Below, piece by piece: positions 51,299 through 60,303 of a stretch of DNA of 64,000 nt (its first letter is position 1; the number at the start of each line of letters is the position of its first letter). The notes beneath the pieces were generated by a model that was given only the letters and a program-made list of their open reading frames with translations, ran no database searches and had not been told where the DNA came from. Source of the DNA: Candidatus Vecturithrix granuli (GTDB lineage: Bacteria > Moduliflexota > Moduliflexia > Moduliflexales > Moduliflexaceae). Position numbers and translations under genes: made by a program. The stretch covers positions 68,637 through 132,636 of the forward strand of contig DF820475.1 of NCBI GenBank assembly GCA_000739535.1. Direction: 5' to 3'.

Positions 51299-53251
51299 AT
51301 GTATAAAATGAGTCTTAGAAACAAACTGATATTTACCATTATTCCACTGATGATCATCACAATTACCATCTTGATGATCATTTCCTATTGGCAGTCCTCG
51401 CGGGCGATTCTATCGCAAAATACAGAATATTTGGAACAAATCGTCCAAAAGACGGTTGATGAACTAACCTTCTGGATTGAAGAACGGGAACGCGAGATCA
51501 CGTTACTCAGCCAGGAGACTCTCCTGCACAAGGCATGTTCAGGACAGGATCTGGCAGAAGCGCAGCAACGCTTAACCAGCTACCACCAACAGTCCCCGGT
51601 GTATGAAGCGATCTTTTTGACCGATCCGCAAGGGGTGGTTTTGATGACTTCAACGCAACAGCAGATCGGACTTGATTTGACACAAAAACCAGAATATGCC
51701 GAAAATATCGCCCAGGCGCAACAGGGGCAGCTCTGGATTGGAACGGTTGAAAAAGCACCTGACACTGGCAGACCGGTCGTCTTAATTACCGCGCCGATTA
51801 TGGTAAACGACAAAATGATTGGAATTCTTGGAACTCCTATTGAAGTAGATTATTTTTCAGAGCAGCGTGTCAGCCAGCAAAAAGTCGGGAAGGATGGGTA
51901 CTTCACGATGTTAGATCAAACCAAGAAAATCCTGGCGCACCCGGATAAAAAAATGATCATGACGGCAGCTACTCTGGGGTCGGCTCTGGGGCCCGATAGC
52001 CAGACGCAGAAGCAGGGTCAATATGTTTATGACTGGAATGGCGTTGAGAAAATCATGAACTTTCAAACTTGCCCACGCACCGGGTGGTTGGTGGCAGCGA
52101 CAATTACAAAAGATGAACTTTTTCAAGAAATCAATCGTTCCCGGAACATGGCGATTGGGTTAGGAATCGGCTGTATTGTCGTGGCGTCGCTGGCAATCTG
52201 GTGGATTATGGTGAACAACCTCTCCGCTCCGATCCGCGCAACCGTCGAATTTGTCAAAAAGGTGTCCGCTGGAGACCTCTCTGAGATCATGGAGGTGAAT
52301 CGTCAGGATGAGTTAGGTGTGTTATTACAGGCCATGAGTCAGATGATTATGAAACTCCGGCAGGTGGTGTCAGATGTCAAATACGCGGCAGAGAATGTGG
52401 CTTCTGGCAGTCAAGGTATGAGCGCCAGCGCAGAAATCATGTCGCAGGGCGCGACCGAACAAGCGACAGCCTCAGAAGAAGCGTCAGCTTCCATGCAAGA
52501 AATGACCGCCAATATTCGTCAGAATGCGGAGAATGCCTTACAAACCGAAAAGCTGGCGCTGCAAGCGGCTGAGGACGCACGCCTCAGCGAAGCAGCCGTC
52601 ACACAAGCGGCTCAGGCCATGCAGCAAATTGCTCAAAAAGTCGCAATTATTGATGACATTAGCCGGCAAACCCGCATGCTCTCGCTGAATGCGACGATTG
52701 AGGCTGCCCGCGCGCAAGAGTATGGGAAAGGGTTCGCAGTGGTCGCGTCGGAAGTTCGGGCGTTAGCCGAACGCAGCCAGACCGCGGCCGCAGAAATCAC
52801 CGAACTCGCCAGTTCATCGGTGATTATCGCTGAAAAAGCCGGCGGGATGTTGCAACAACTTGTACCCCATATTCAACAGACCGCCGAATTAGTGCAAGAG
52901 ATTGCGGCTGCCACTCGGGAGCAAGATACCGGGACCCAACAGATCAATCAGGCGATTCTCCAACTGGATCAGGTCACACAGCAGAATTCTTCCACCTCCG
53001 AGGAATTAGCCGCGACCTCCGAAGAGTTGGCCGGACAAGCTGAAATGCTCCAGCAGACCATTGCCTTTTTCAAAACGGATGACACTCATCATGACCACCT
53101 GCTGCCAGAAGAGCGCGAGGCAATCCGTCAGAGGGAGCAAAAAAAATCAACTCCTACAGCTAGTGCCTCTACCGCCCATCAGAAGGTGCGGAGTGAGAAG
53201 GCAACAGCAGTTGAAAGGGACGCCCATGATGATGAGTTCGAGCGATTTTAG
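51299..53251 (+). CDS. Methyl-accepting chemotaxis protein with double Cache sensor
   Basis: A 650-residue chemoreceptor. TM1 at about 10-30, a dCache_1-like periplasmic sensor ([60 protein letters not shown]), TM2 at about 280-303, HAMP ([28 protein letters not shown]), and a cytoplasmic signalling tip [39 protein letters not shown]. The C-terminal tail is long, charged and ends in [12 protein letters not shown]. It sits inside the Hdr/Nuo redox cluster, between mvhD and the FrhB-like gene. This may be coincidence, or a receptor for a substrate of the pathway. It has its own promoter. Confidence 0.95.
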   Translation: MYKMSLRNKLIFTIIPLMIITITILMIISYWQSSRAILSQNTEYLEQIVQKTVDELTFWIEEREREITLLSQETLLHKACSGQDLAEAQQRLTSYHQQSPVYEAIFLTDPQGVVLMTSTQQQIGLDLTQKPEYAENIAQAQQGQLWIGTVEKAPDTGRPVVLITAPIMVNDKMIGILGTPIEVDYFSEQRVSQQKVGKDGYFTMLDQTKKILAHPDKKMIMTAATLGSALGPDSQTQKQGQYVYDWNGVEKIMNFQTCPRTGWLVAATITKDELFQEINRSRNMAIGLGIGCIVVASLAIWWIMVNNLSAPIRATVEFVKKVSAGDLSEIMEVNRQDELGVLLQAMSQMIMKLRQVVSDVKYAAENVASGSQGMSASAEIMSQGATEQATASEEASASMQEMTANIRQNAENALQTEKLALQAAEDARLSEAAVTQAAQAMQQIAQKVAIIDDISRQTRMLSLNATIEAARAQEYGKGFAVVASEVRALAERSQTAAAEITELASSSVIIAEKAGGMLQQLVPHIQQTAELVQEIAAATREQDTGTQQINQAILQLDQVTQQNSSTSEELAATSEELAGQAEMLQQTIAFFKTDDTHHDHLLPEEREAIRQREQKKSTPTASASTAHQKVRSEKATAVERDAHDDEFERF

Positions 53252-53454
53252 CTGAAAGCGTCGAGGGGCAAGGGACAACCTTTCGGATTGACGCTGCCGA
53301 TGTTTCCTCAGACAACCGTATAATCAGCGCAAATTTTATGAAAAATTACGCTGATGGTGCTTGACAGTTCGAACGTTGAAAATTATACGGGACATGAAGT
53401 AACTAACTCACGGTACGCACCCTCATCCCTGCCCCTTCTCCCAAAGCAGGGCTG
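53252..53454. other. Gap after chemoreceptor, start of composite repeat
   Basis: Includes an imperfect palindrome around 53315-53390 (CCGTATAATCAGCGCAAATTT against AAAAATTACGCTGATGG and AATTATACGG) and the left layer of the composite repeat (ACCCTCATCCCTGCCCCTTC at 53419-53438). No gene. Confidence 0.4.
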
Positions 53455-53640
53455 TTAAGTTCTACGGATGCTTGTCATCTCGACTTCGCTCGATGACCGG
53501 AAACCGCACGTCGAGCGAAGTCGAGACGGGTATGTTTTAGAAGAACTTAACAGCCCTGCTCTTCTAAAAGGCGAGGGGAAAGAGGTGAGCGTTCTCCGTG
53601 TTCCCCTCACCCTTTGGGAGAGGGGGCAGGGGTGAGGGGA
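53419..53640. repeat. Nested composite repeat (second stack)
   Basis: Outer CCCTCATCCCTGCCCC and GGGGGCAGGGGTGAGGGG surround a GTTAAGTTCT (53455-53464) / AGAACTTAAC (53543-53552) element, which in turn encloses a TCTCGACTTCGCTCGATGAC / GTCGAGCGAAGTCGAGA palindrome (53479-53527). Arrangement and junction (GCAGGGCT before the inner element) match 44847-45058. Confidence 0.8.
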
Positions 53641-53707
53641 CTGTGTAACATAAATTATGAATAATACGTTTGAAATTTTTAACGGACATTGAGCAGGCAC
53701 TTCATTT

Positions 53708-54709
53708 ATGGAACAACAACTTCAGGAGATTGCCAGATCGCTGATTGTGCAACAGGAAATTGACCTGTTGATCGGTTATGAACAAGGGTCCTTGCCGTTG
53801 ACAAGCAGACCGTTGTTTATCAAAGTCAAAGGCGCAAAACAGCCGGAAAAATCGGTCGAAAAACTGGCCTGGAATGCTTTTTGCTCGAATAATCTGGCGG
53901 TCTTTCTGCCTAAATATTTTGAGCGCACTCCTTTTGCCCGCAAACATCCGCCCAAACCGAGGATCGGGATCATCGCCAAAGGCTGCGATTTACGCTCGAT
54001 TGTGACGCTCATCAAAGAAAAACAAGCGCCGCGAGAGAACCTGGTCTTGATTGGCGTTCCCTGTCAGGGCATGATTGATCGCCGCAAAATCGAAGAGCGG
54101 ATGGCAGGCGAAACTGTCCGCGATTATCAGGAGCAGGAGGGAATCTTGAACCTTACAACCGGCAGCGGGAAAACGTATGCTCTGAGCAAAGAAGAGGTGT
54201 TGCAAGAGGCTTGCCGTGAGTGTCGTTACCCCATGCCCGCAGGCGTGGATTATCTGATCGAAGGGACCGCCAGAAATCCGGCGCAAAACAGCTATGCGCA
54301 GATTGAGGCATTTGAAGCCCAAACGCCCCAGGAACGCTGGGCCTATTTCGAACAGGAAATGGCAAAATGTATTCGCTGCTACGCCTGCCGCCAGGCCTGC
54401 CCGACCTGTTGGTGCAAAGAGTGTTTTGCCGAACAGACGGATTTGAAATGGATCGGGGCCAGCACGAATCTGTCGGATGCCATGATCTTTCATCTGACCC
54501 GTATTTTTCACCAGGCCGGACGCTGCGTGGAGTGCGACGCCTGTTACCGCGCCTGTCCGATGGGGATTGACTTACGCACCTTTACCAAAAAAATCGGCAA
54601 GGATGTCGAACACTTGTTCCAATTTACGCCAAATTTTGATCCGGACACGATCCCGCCGATTTCGACGTTTAAAGAAACGGATAGCGACAGCTTTATCACG
54701 GAACCGTAG
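53708..54709 (+). CDS. Dicluster [4Fe-4S] electron-transfer protein with FrhB-like domain
   Basis: A 333-residue iron-sulfur protein. The N-terminal two-thirds resembles FrhB/FdhB-type flavin- or F420-binding subunits (IGIIAKGCDLRSIVTLIKE, NLVLIGVPCQGMIDRRKIEE), with CRECRYPMPAGVDY near 175. The C-terminal third has two cluster motifs, CIRCYACRQACPTCWC near 221-236 and CVECDACYRACPMG near 273-286, the second HdrC-like. No membrane segments. It is followed by an AsrA/HydB-like gene 54 bases later; the pair would pass electrons between NADH/ferredoxin and the Hdr complex. This assignment to a role is inference. Confidence 0.75.
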   Translation: MEQQLQEIARSLIVQQEIDLLIGYEQGSLPLTSRPLFIKVKGAKQPEKSVEKLAWNAFCSNNLAVFLPKYFERTPFARKHPPKPRIGIIAKGCDLRSIVTLIKEKQAPRENLVLIGVPCQGMIDRRKIEERMAGETVRDYQEQEGILNLTTGSGKTYALSKEEVLQEACRECRYPMPAGVDYLIEGTARNPAQNSYAQIEAFEAQTPQERWAYFEQEMAKCIRCYACRQACPTCWCKECFAEQTDLKWIGASTNLSDAMIFHLTRIFHQAGRCVECDACYRACPMGIDLRTFTKKIGKDVEHLFQFTPNFDPDTIPPISTFKETDSDSFITEP

Positions 54710-54763
54710 GGAATTGGGTAACTACAGGAATGAGGAATAAGCAAGAATTTGAGGATTGAGGTT

Positions 54764-55786
54764 ATGCATCAAGGAATTTTGACAAAGCAGGAATTGAACG
54801 CGCTGATCAGCGCGGCGGCGCAAGAGGCAGAGGTGTATGCCCCGGCCAAAGGCCGGAATGGGGTTGAGTATCTCAAAACGAGCGGAGCAGAGCAGGTAGC
54901 TTTTGACTATGTGAATATCAAGCTTTCACCCAAAAGCCTGTTTTTTCCGCAAAAAGAAGTGATTTGCCGCTTTTGCGGCGATACCCTGAGTGACGCGCCT
55001 GCGCCGGAAGAAAAGCTGATTGTCCTGGGCGCGAGACCTTGCGATGTCCGTTCCCTGCTGTGTCTGGATAAGGTCTTTGCCGATCAGACCAGTCAGTTTG
55101 CCGATCCCTATTATCTCTCGCGCCGAAATAATGCTCTCATCATCACCTTCGCCTGTCATACACCGGCCCCAACCTGTTTCTGCACTACCGTCGGCGGCAG
55201 TCCGACTGAACCCACCGGCTCGGATATTCTGGCGACAGAATTAGAGGATGAACTGCTGTTTGAAGCCTGCTCTGAGAAAGGCGGCACGTTTCTGGAAACT
55301 TATAAGACCTTCTTTCAGCCGCCAACCGAGGAGCATCTCAGAAGAAAAGATGAACAGGCCGCGCAGGCCGCCGAGCAGTTGCACGAATTCAATATTGAGG
55401 GCATCAAAGCGAAACTTGACCGCCTCTTTGAAGAAAGTGTGTGGGAAACACTCACCAACACCTGTTTAGGCTGCGGCGTGTGTACCTATTTATGCCCTAC
55501 CTGCCATTGTTTTGATATCAGCGACGAAACCAACGCCAAAGGCGAAGGCGTGCGTCTGCGCACCTGGGATTCCTGTCAATATCCCCTCTTTACGCTGCAC
55601 GCCTCCGGTCATAATCCGCGCGTCAACAAAAAGCAGCGTATGCGCCAGCGCATCATGCACAAATTTTCCTATACCGTGGAGAACGTGGATGACATTTATT
55701 GCGCCGGCTGCGGCCGCTGCGTCATCCATTGCCCCGTCAACCTGGACATCCGCGAAATGTTGCAGACCCTCGTTCTTGCGCCGTAG
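54764..55786 (+). CDS. AsrA/HydB-like [4Fe-4S] dicluster protein
   Basis: A 340-residue protein of the anaerobic sulfite reductase A / sulfhydrogenase beta family. Typical blocks are VNIKLSPKSLFFPQKEVIC, LGARPCDVRSLLCLDKVF near 88-105, and two C-terminal cluster motifs CLGCGVCTYLCPTCHCFD near 230-247 and CAGCGRCVIHCPVNLD near 313-328. AsrA-type subunits accept electrons from an FAD/NAD(P)H subunit (AsrB/HydG-like); one is encoded at 33132-33977. The ATG at 54764 has GAGG five bases upstream; a TTG at 54749 is less likely. No sulfite reductase (AsrC) gene is present. Confidence 0.85.
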   Translation: MHQGILTKQELNALISAAAQEAEVYAPAKGRNGVEYLKTSGAEQVAFDYVNIKLSPKSLFFPQKEVICRFCGDTLSDAPAPEEKLIVLGARPCDVRSLLCLDKVFADQTSQFADPYYLSRRNNALIITFACHTPAPTCFCTTVGGSPTEPTGSDILATELEDELLFEACSEKGGTFLETYKTFFQPPTEEHLRRKDEQAAQAAEQLHEFNIEGIKAKLDRLFEESVWETLTNTCLGCGVCTYLCPTCHCFDISDETNAKGEGVRLRTWDSCQYPLFTLHASGHNPRVNKKQRMRQRIMHKFSYTVENVDDIYCAGCGRCVIHCPVNLDIREMLQTLVLAP

Positions 55787-56145
55787 GCGATACGGTATTG
55801 TAGTAAAAATGAGCAGTTCCTTAGAAAGAGTGGTGATTTCGATTGATCTTCATTCACGCCTGCCTGCTCAGGCAAACGTGAACCCATTTCTCAGTCAATC
55901 CGAGAAATCCAGAAAAACTGCTACTGCTGACGATTCATGCCCCTTGCTCTGTAAAAAGATTGGCAAAAAAGAAGGGTAGTGTCAAGCGAAAAATTTTTGT
56001 TACTGTATGCCGGAGTACAAAAGTTCTACTTTTGCGTGTCAATTTTCCGGCAAACACTCACTTACGAAAGTAGAACTTTCGCACTCCGGCCAGATGGCAC
56101 AGAATTATTTGCAGCAACAAAATTTCGTTTCGACAGATTTTTGTC
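55787..56145. other. Gap with GGAGTGC-family palindrome
   Basis: The convergent gap contains a palindrome (56010-56089): CCGGAGTACAAAAGTTCTAC mirrored by GAAAGTAGAACTTTCGCACTCCGG, whose right arm carries the same core as the nuoF insertion. A short ATTTCGATTGATCTTCATTCA segment near 55837 suggests degraded repeat. No gene. Confidence 0.55.
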
Positions 56146-56832
56146 TCAAAGAGCGCAGGTCCATTTCCCTTTGAGCGTGGGGGTCTGCAACGACCGGTTT
56201 AGTTCTGCAAGAAACTGCTGGCGCGGGATTTCTCGCGCTCCCAGGCTGAGTAAATGTTCGGTGGTCACCTGACAGTCAATCAGATCAAATCGGAAAGATT
56301 TGACATATTCAACCAAATAATAGAGAGCGACTTTGGAAGCGTTACTTTGACGACAGAACATGGATTCCCCGAAAAAACAGCGTCCTAATGAGACGCCATA
56401 GAGACCTCCCGCCAATTTCCCTGCGTTCCAGACTTCAATCGAATGGGCATAGCCGCTATGATGAAGTCTGGTATAAGCCGCAATCATCTCATCCGTAATC
56501 CAGGTGCCCTGTTGTTCAGGCCGCCAGATAGCGGCGCAGGCTGTCATTACCTGCGTGAATGCGGTATCCATTGTCACCTGGAAGCGGCGTTGTTTGATAA
56601 TTTTGCGCAAACTTTTTGACGCTCTGAACTCTTCGGGATACAGAACAAGACGGGGGTCAGGTGACCACCAGAGAATCGGGTCGCCTTCCGAATACCAGGG
56701 GAAAATACCCATGCTATAGGCGAGCAGCAACCGCTGTTCACGCAAATCGCCCCCCACCGCTAACAACCCATCGGGTTCCGAAACGTGCGGAGGGGGGAAG
56801 ACAATATCTTCTGTCAAAAGATAGATGGGCAT
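56146..56832 (-). CDS. aat: Leucyl/phenylalanyl-tRNA-protein transferase
   Basis: A 228-residue Aat, which adds leucine or phenylalanine from tRNA to N-terminal Arg/Lys of proteins, making them ClpS/ClpAP substrates. Motifs: FPPPHVSEPDGLLAVGGDLREQRLLLAYSMGIFPWYSEGDPILWWSPDPR at residues 12-61 and HSIEVWNAGKLAGGLYGVSLGRCFFGESMFCRQSNASKVAL near 135-175. Full length with all core motifs. It is the last gene of the minus-strand group, 20 bases after the aminotransferase stop. Confidence 0.97.
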   Translation of the reverse strand: MPIYLLTEDIVFPPPHVSEPDGLLAVGGDLREQRLLLAYSMGIFPWYSEGDPILWWSPDPRLVLYPEEFRASKSLRKIIKQRRFQVTMDTAFTQVMTACAAIWRPEQQGTWITDEMIAAYTRLHHSGYAHSIEVWNAGKLAGGLYGVSLGRCFFGESMFCRQSNASKVALYYLVEYVKSFRFDLIDCQVTTEHLLSLGAREIPRQQFLAELNRSLQTPTLKGKWTCAL

Positions 56833-56852
56833 AAATGTTTATCGTACCCGTT

Positions 56853-57956
56853 CTACTGGCCGGGATACAGGGCAATAATTGCTTGATCCAGGGCTGTTAA
56901 CACCATATTGATCATTTCTGTTGTCGCCCCGGTGCCCATGTGACCGACTCGAAAGACCTTGCCTTTGAGTTCTCCAAGACTGCCAGCCAACGCGATTCCC
57001 TGTTCTTCTCGCAGGTACGCGAGGAGTTCTGCGACTTTATTGCGCGGGTCTCTGGCTGATGTGACCCCATGAGAAGCAGAATTGTCAGGTACGCACAATT
57101 CAAAACCTCGCGCTTGAAGTCCTTGCCGTAATTGGCGCGTACACGCACGATGCCGATCGAAGCGAGCCTCAAGCCCCTCCTCAAGAACGCGATCAATCCC
57201 TTTTCGCAGGGCTTTCAAATTGTTCACGGCATGGGTAATTGGCTGCGGATGCCAATCTCCCCATTGTTTTTCATATTTCTTCCAGATTTTGAAATTCAGA
57301 AACCAACCGGGACTTTTGACGTGCTCAATCCGTTTCCAGGCATTTTTTCCGACCGCCGCTAAGCCAAGTCCTGGCGGGGATTCAAGCCCTTTTTGAGAGG
57401 CCGACACACACAGATCAATGCCCCAGGCATCCATTTCAAGCGGCTCAATGGCTAAGGATGAGACTGCATCAATAATACACAATACCCCATACTTTCGGCA
57501 GAGTTGCGCGGCCTCCTGAACCGGTGTCAACATTCCAATCGAAGTTTCACAATGGACAAGAGCCAGCGCATCAAACTGGTTTCGGCGCAGCGTATCTTCG
57601 AGTTGATCGAGATCGATCTGCTGCCCGACAGGGAACTCCAGGGTATGGACTTGCGAGGAATAGGTCCGCGCGATTTCTTCCAGCCGTTCGCCAAAGAATC
57701 CATTTTTCGGAATCAGCAGTTTTCCATCAGGAAACACCGTTGCGGCAAAAGCTGCATCGAGTCCGGCGCTTCCGGACCCGGGAAAGATAAACAGATCTCC
57801 GTCGGTCTGAAAAATCTTTTGCAGCAGCCGTGAGGTTTCGTAATAGAATTCTGCCCATTCCTTGCCATAATGAGGCGTCATTGGTTTGGCCATCACGGCC
57901 AGTACATCAGGATCGACTTCAACCGGTCCGGGAATCATTAAGCGTAAATTTTTCAT
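56853..57956 (-). CDS. Alanine/serine-glyoxylate aminotransferase family PLP enzyme
   Basis: A 367-residue class-V aminotransferase of the AGXT / serine-pyruvate aminotransferase group. N-terminal LMIPGPVEVDPDVLAVMAKPMTPHYGKEW, the FPGSGSAGLDAAFAATVFP substrate loop, IIDAVSSLAIEPLEMDAWGIDLCVSASQKGLESPPGLG near 175-212 with the PLP lysine (SASQKGL), and a C-terminal FRVGHMGTGATTEMI. The start at 57956 (MKNLRLM) fits the family; the longer frame to 58064 is repeat-like. It lies downstream of a polar amino-acid ABC operon on the same strand and likely transaminates the imported amino acid with glyoxylate or pyruvate. Confidence 0.9.
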   Translation of the reverse strand: MKNLRLMIPGPVEVDPDVLAVMAKPMTPHYGKEWAEFYYETSRLLQKIFQTDGDLFIFPGSGSAGLDAAFAATVFPDGKLLIPKNGFFGERLEEIARTYSSQVHTLEFPVGQQIDLDQLEDTLRRNQFDALALVHCETSIGMLTPVQEAAQLCRKYGVLCIIDAVSSLAIEPLEMDAWGIDLCVSASQKGLESPPGLGLAAVGKNAWKRIEHVKSPGWFLNFKIWKKYEKQWGDWHPQPITHAVNNLKALRKGIDRVLEEGLEARFDRHRACTRQLRQGLQARGFELCVPDNSASHGVTSARDPRNKVAELLAYLREEQGIALAGSLGELKGKVFRVGHMGTGATTEMINMVLTALDQAIIALYPGQ

Positions 57957-58133
57957 AGAACTCTGTGGAAGACGATGTTCAGGAAACAGAAAGTCACTTC
58001 CTGCAACTTGAACTTGTTGTCTTCGTCTTTCATGTGCCCGGCACTTCGGAAGTGCCGGGCACATTCTTTCAAAACATTCGTTTTCAGGGAATATTCATAA
58101 AATCCTTGTCTTATGAGAAATCCTTGTAGTTCC

Positions 58134-58859
58134 TTACAAAATCTGGCTCAAAAATCGCCGCGCACTTTCATGTTCGGCGTTGTTAAAAAATTCTGTCGGA
58201 GCTTTGGTTTCAACTAACTGTCCCTGATCCATGAAAGAAATTTTATCAGCGGCCTCACGGGCGAACCCCATCTCGTGCGTCACAACAATCATGCTTCTGC
58301 CCTCGTCAGCTAAATCTTTCATCACTTCGAGCACTTCGCCAATCATTTCAGGGTCCAGGGCTGAAGTCGGTTCATCGAATAGAATGAGGTCCGGTTCCAT
58401 TGTCAACGCCCGCACAATCGCTGCGCGTTGTTTTTGACCGCCCGACAGTTGATACGGGAAGGCGCGAATTTTTTCTTTCAATCCGACGCGTTCAAAATAA
58501 CGGATAGCTCTTTGCTCTACCTCAGGCCGATGGTGGTGAAGCGACTTGATTGGACCGAGCATCGCATTTTCAAGAATGGTCAAATGGGGGAACAAATTAA
58601 AATCCTGGAACACCATCGCCACATGTTTGCGAACATTCCTGGCTGTATGCTTATTCACAGGGGTTTCTTCAAAGGTAATCGTTCCGGCGCTCACGGTTTC
58701 GAGATAATTGATACAGCGAATCAGCGTACTCTTCCCTGCGCCGCTTCGTCCGCAAATAATATGCGTTTCTCCTTCAAAAAAGGAAGCGGAAAGGTTGTCA
58801 AGAACGATATGATCGCCAAATTTCTTTGTGACATGTTGAAATTCTACCAGCACCCTCAA
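58134..58859 (-). CDS. Polar amino-acid ABC transporter ATPase (GlnQ type)
   Basis: A 241-residue ATPase with Walker A GRSGAGKSTLIRCINYLE near 37-54, Q-loop FQDFNLFPHLTILENAM, signature LSGGQKQRAAIVRALTMEP and Walker B LILFDEPTSALDPEM, with H-loop VVTHEMGFA. It is typical of glutamine/polar amino-acid importers. Probable TTG start at 58859, with GGAGG about ten bases upstream; a GTG at 58853 is also possible. Its operon order on the minus strand is binding protein, two permeases, this ATPase. Confidence 0.93.
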   Translation of the reverse strand: MRVLVEFQHVTKKFGDHIVLDNLSASFFEGETHIICGRSGAGKSTLIRCINYLETVSAGTITFEETPVNKHTARNVRKHVAMVFQDFNLFPHLTILENAMLGPIKSLHHHRPEVEQRAIRYFERVGLKEKIRAFPYQLSGGQKQRAAIVRALTMEPDLILFDEPTSALDPEMIGEVLEVMKDLADEGRSMIVVTHEMGFAREAADKISFMDQGQLVETKAPTEFFNNAEHESARRFLSQIL

Positions 58860-58905
58860 TGCTCAAGAACCTCCGAACAAAAGTTGTCTCCTCTTCCAGC
58901 GTATT

Positions 58906-59529
58906 CTACGTCAACCGTTTTTCCAAAAACAGCGAAAGACGCTCAAGTGAAAAGCACACGATAAAAAAAAGAAAACCGACCAGGAAGTAAATTAAGATTG
59001 GTTGATAGACCACTTGCATGGCTTGCCGGGCGTTGTAGAGAATTTCCATCACGCCCAGGGCTGAAACTAATGCGGTATCTTTAACCAGAATAATATATTG
59101 TCCGACAATAGCCGGCAGGGTTGACCGCCATACCTGAGGAATGATAATATGCAGCATCTTTTGATGAAATCGGAGTGCAAGAGAATCAGCGGCTTCAAAT
59201 TGTCCTTTCGGGAGCGCGCGGATTCCCCCTCGAATAATCTCTGAGATATAGGCGGCATGGTACATACTGAGTCCAAACAATGCCGCTATGCGAGCACTGC
59301 CAAATCCTCCGACAAAAAAGAGCAGCAGCAGAAACACTAAGGGCGGAATGCCTCGCATCGCAATCAGATAAGCTGAAAGAAGCTGATATACTCCTGGAAT
59401 TCTCGCAAACTGGATGATACCAACCAACATGCCGAGCGCGAGGGACAACAGGACACACACCGGGACAAGTCGGATGACTTCGAGAAATCCTGCGCCGAGA
59501 AAACGAAAAATAACGATGAGATCAGCCAC
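58906..59529 (-). CDS. Polar amino-acid ABC permease 2 (HisM/GlnP type)
   Basis: A 207-residue permease of five hydrophobic helices with the family EAA-type loop EAADSLALRFHQKMLHIIIPQVWRSTLPAIVGQYIILVKDTALVS near 110-155. It also has MRGIPPLVFLLLLFF near 58-72. It pairs with the permease encoded just upstream in transcription (59531-60184, one base apart). The two form the heterodimeric channel. Confidence 0.93.
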   Translation of the reverse strand: MADLIVIFRFLGAGFLEVIRLVPVCVLLSLALGMLVGIIQFARIPGVYQLLSAYLIAMRGIPPLVFLLLLFFVGGFGSARIAALFGLSMYHAAYISEIIRGGIRALPKGQFEAADSLALRFHQKMLHIIIPQVWRSTLPAIVGQYIILVKDTALVSALGVMEILYNARQAMQVVYQPILIYFLVGFLFFIVCFSLERLSLFLEKRLT

Positions 59530-59530
59530 A

Positions 59531-60184
59531 TTACCTCCTTACCCGGACTTTGTGTTCGAGCACTCTTGAACTGGTATTCAGGACAAGATACAGGCCGATA
59601 TACAAAATTGCGGTGACAAAAAATCCGGTCGTATCAAACGTCCTGGTGTAGATTTTGTTGGCAACCCTGGTTAACTCAACAATCATAATTAAAGAAAGCA
59701 GCGAGGTATCTTTGATAATAATCGAGATCTGACCGGTGATCGCAGGAATAGCATCGCGGATGGCCTGGGGTAGAATGGCGTAACGCAGAACCTGGACTTG
59801 CGATAACCCCAGGCTCTGGGCGGCTTCCCATTCTCCTTTGCGAATCGCCTGGATATTCCCGCGCAAAATTTCGGCGATGAAAGCGCCCTCATTCAGGGTA
59901 ATTCCTACGATACCGCAGGTCATGGGAGACAGGCGAATCCCGATGAAGGGCAGGCCGTAAAAGATAAAAAATAATTGTACGAGTAAAGGGGTGTTTCGAA
60001 AGGCAGAGACATACACCGCAAAGGTCTTGCTTAAGACAGGCTCACGGAGGGCAATTACAGAGGCCGCCAGGATTCCCATGATGACAGAAAGAATCGTACA
60101 CCCCGCAAAAGCGCCCAGGGTCACTCCTAATCCATTCAGAAACTCAGGCCACCACTTGACCACAATATACCAGTTAAAATCCAT
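59531..60184 (-). CDS. Polar amino-acid ABC permease 1 (GlnP type)
   Basis: A 217-residue permease of five helices. Family signatures: FRNTPLLVQLFFIFYGLPF near 65-83 and GEWEAAQSLGLSQVQVLRYAILPQAIRDAIPAITGQISIIIKDTSLLSLI near 117-166 (EAA loop). It is the first of the two permeases in the operon. A palindrome separates it from the binding-protein gene. Confidence 0.93.
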   Translation of the reverse strand: MDFNWYIVVKWWPEFLNGLGVTLGAFAGCTILSVIMGILAASVIALREPVLSKTFAVYVSAFRNTPLLVQLFFIFYGLPFIGIRLSPMTCGIVGITLNEGAFIAEILRGNIQAIRKGEWEAAQSLGLSQVQVLRYAILPQAIRDAIPAITGQISIIIKDTSLLSLIMIVELTRVANKIYTRTFDTTGFFVTAILYIGLYLVLNTSSRVLEHKVRVRR

Positions 60185-60204
60185 GGATGTCCTCCCCTTC
60201 CGGG

Positions 60205-60298
60205 GCTATTCAATTTTCGTCAGAAATAGCATCTCGACTCCGCTCGACGGGCCGTGTTCCGGTCATCGAGCGAAGTCGAGATGATGAAAATACGGAGA
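60205..60298. repeat. Palindrome between binding-protein and permease genes
   Basis: ATCTCGACTCCGCTCGACG (60231-60249) pairs with TCATCGAGCGAAGTCGAGAT (60267-60286), extending to TTCAATTTTCGT and ACGGAGAATTGA. It is the TCTCGACTTCGCTCGA family seen at 44932 and 53479, here without the outer layers, placed right after the binding-protein gene as in the dctP-dctQ gap. Confidence 0.7.
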
Positions 60299-60303
60299 AT
60301 TGA

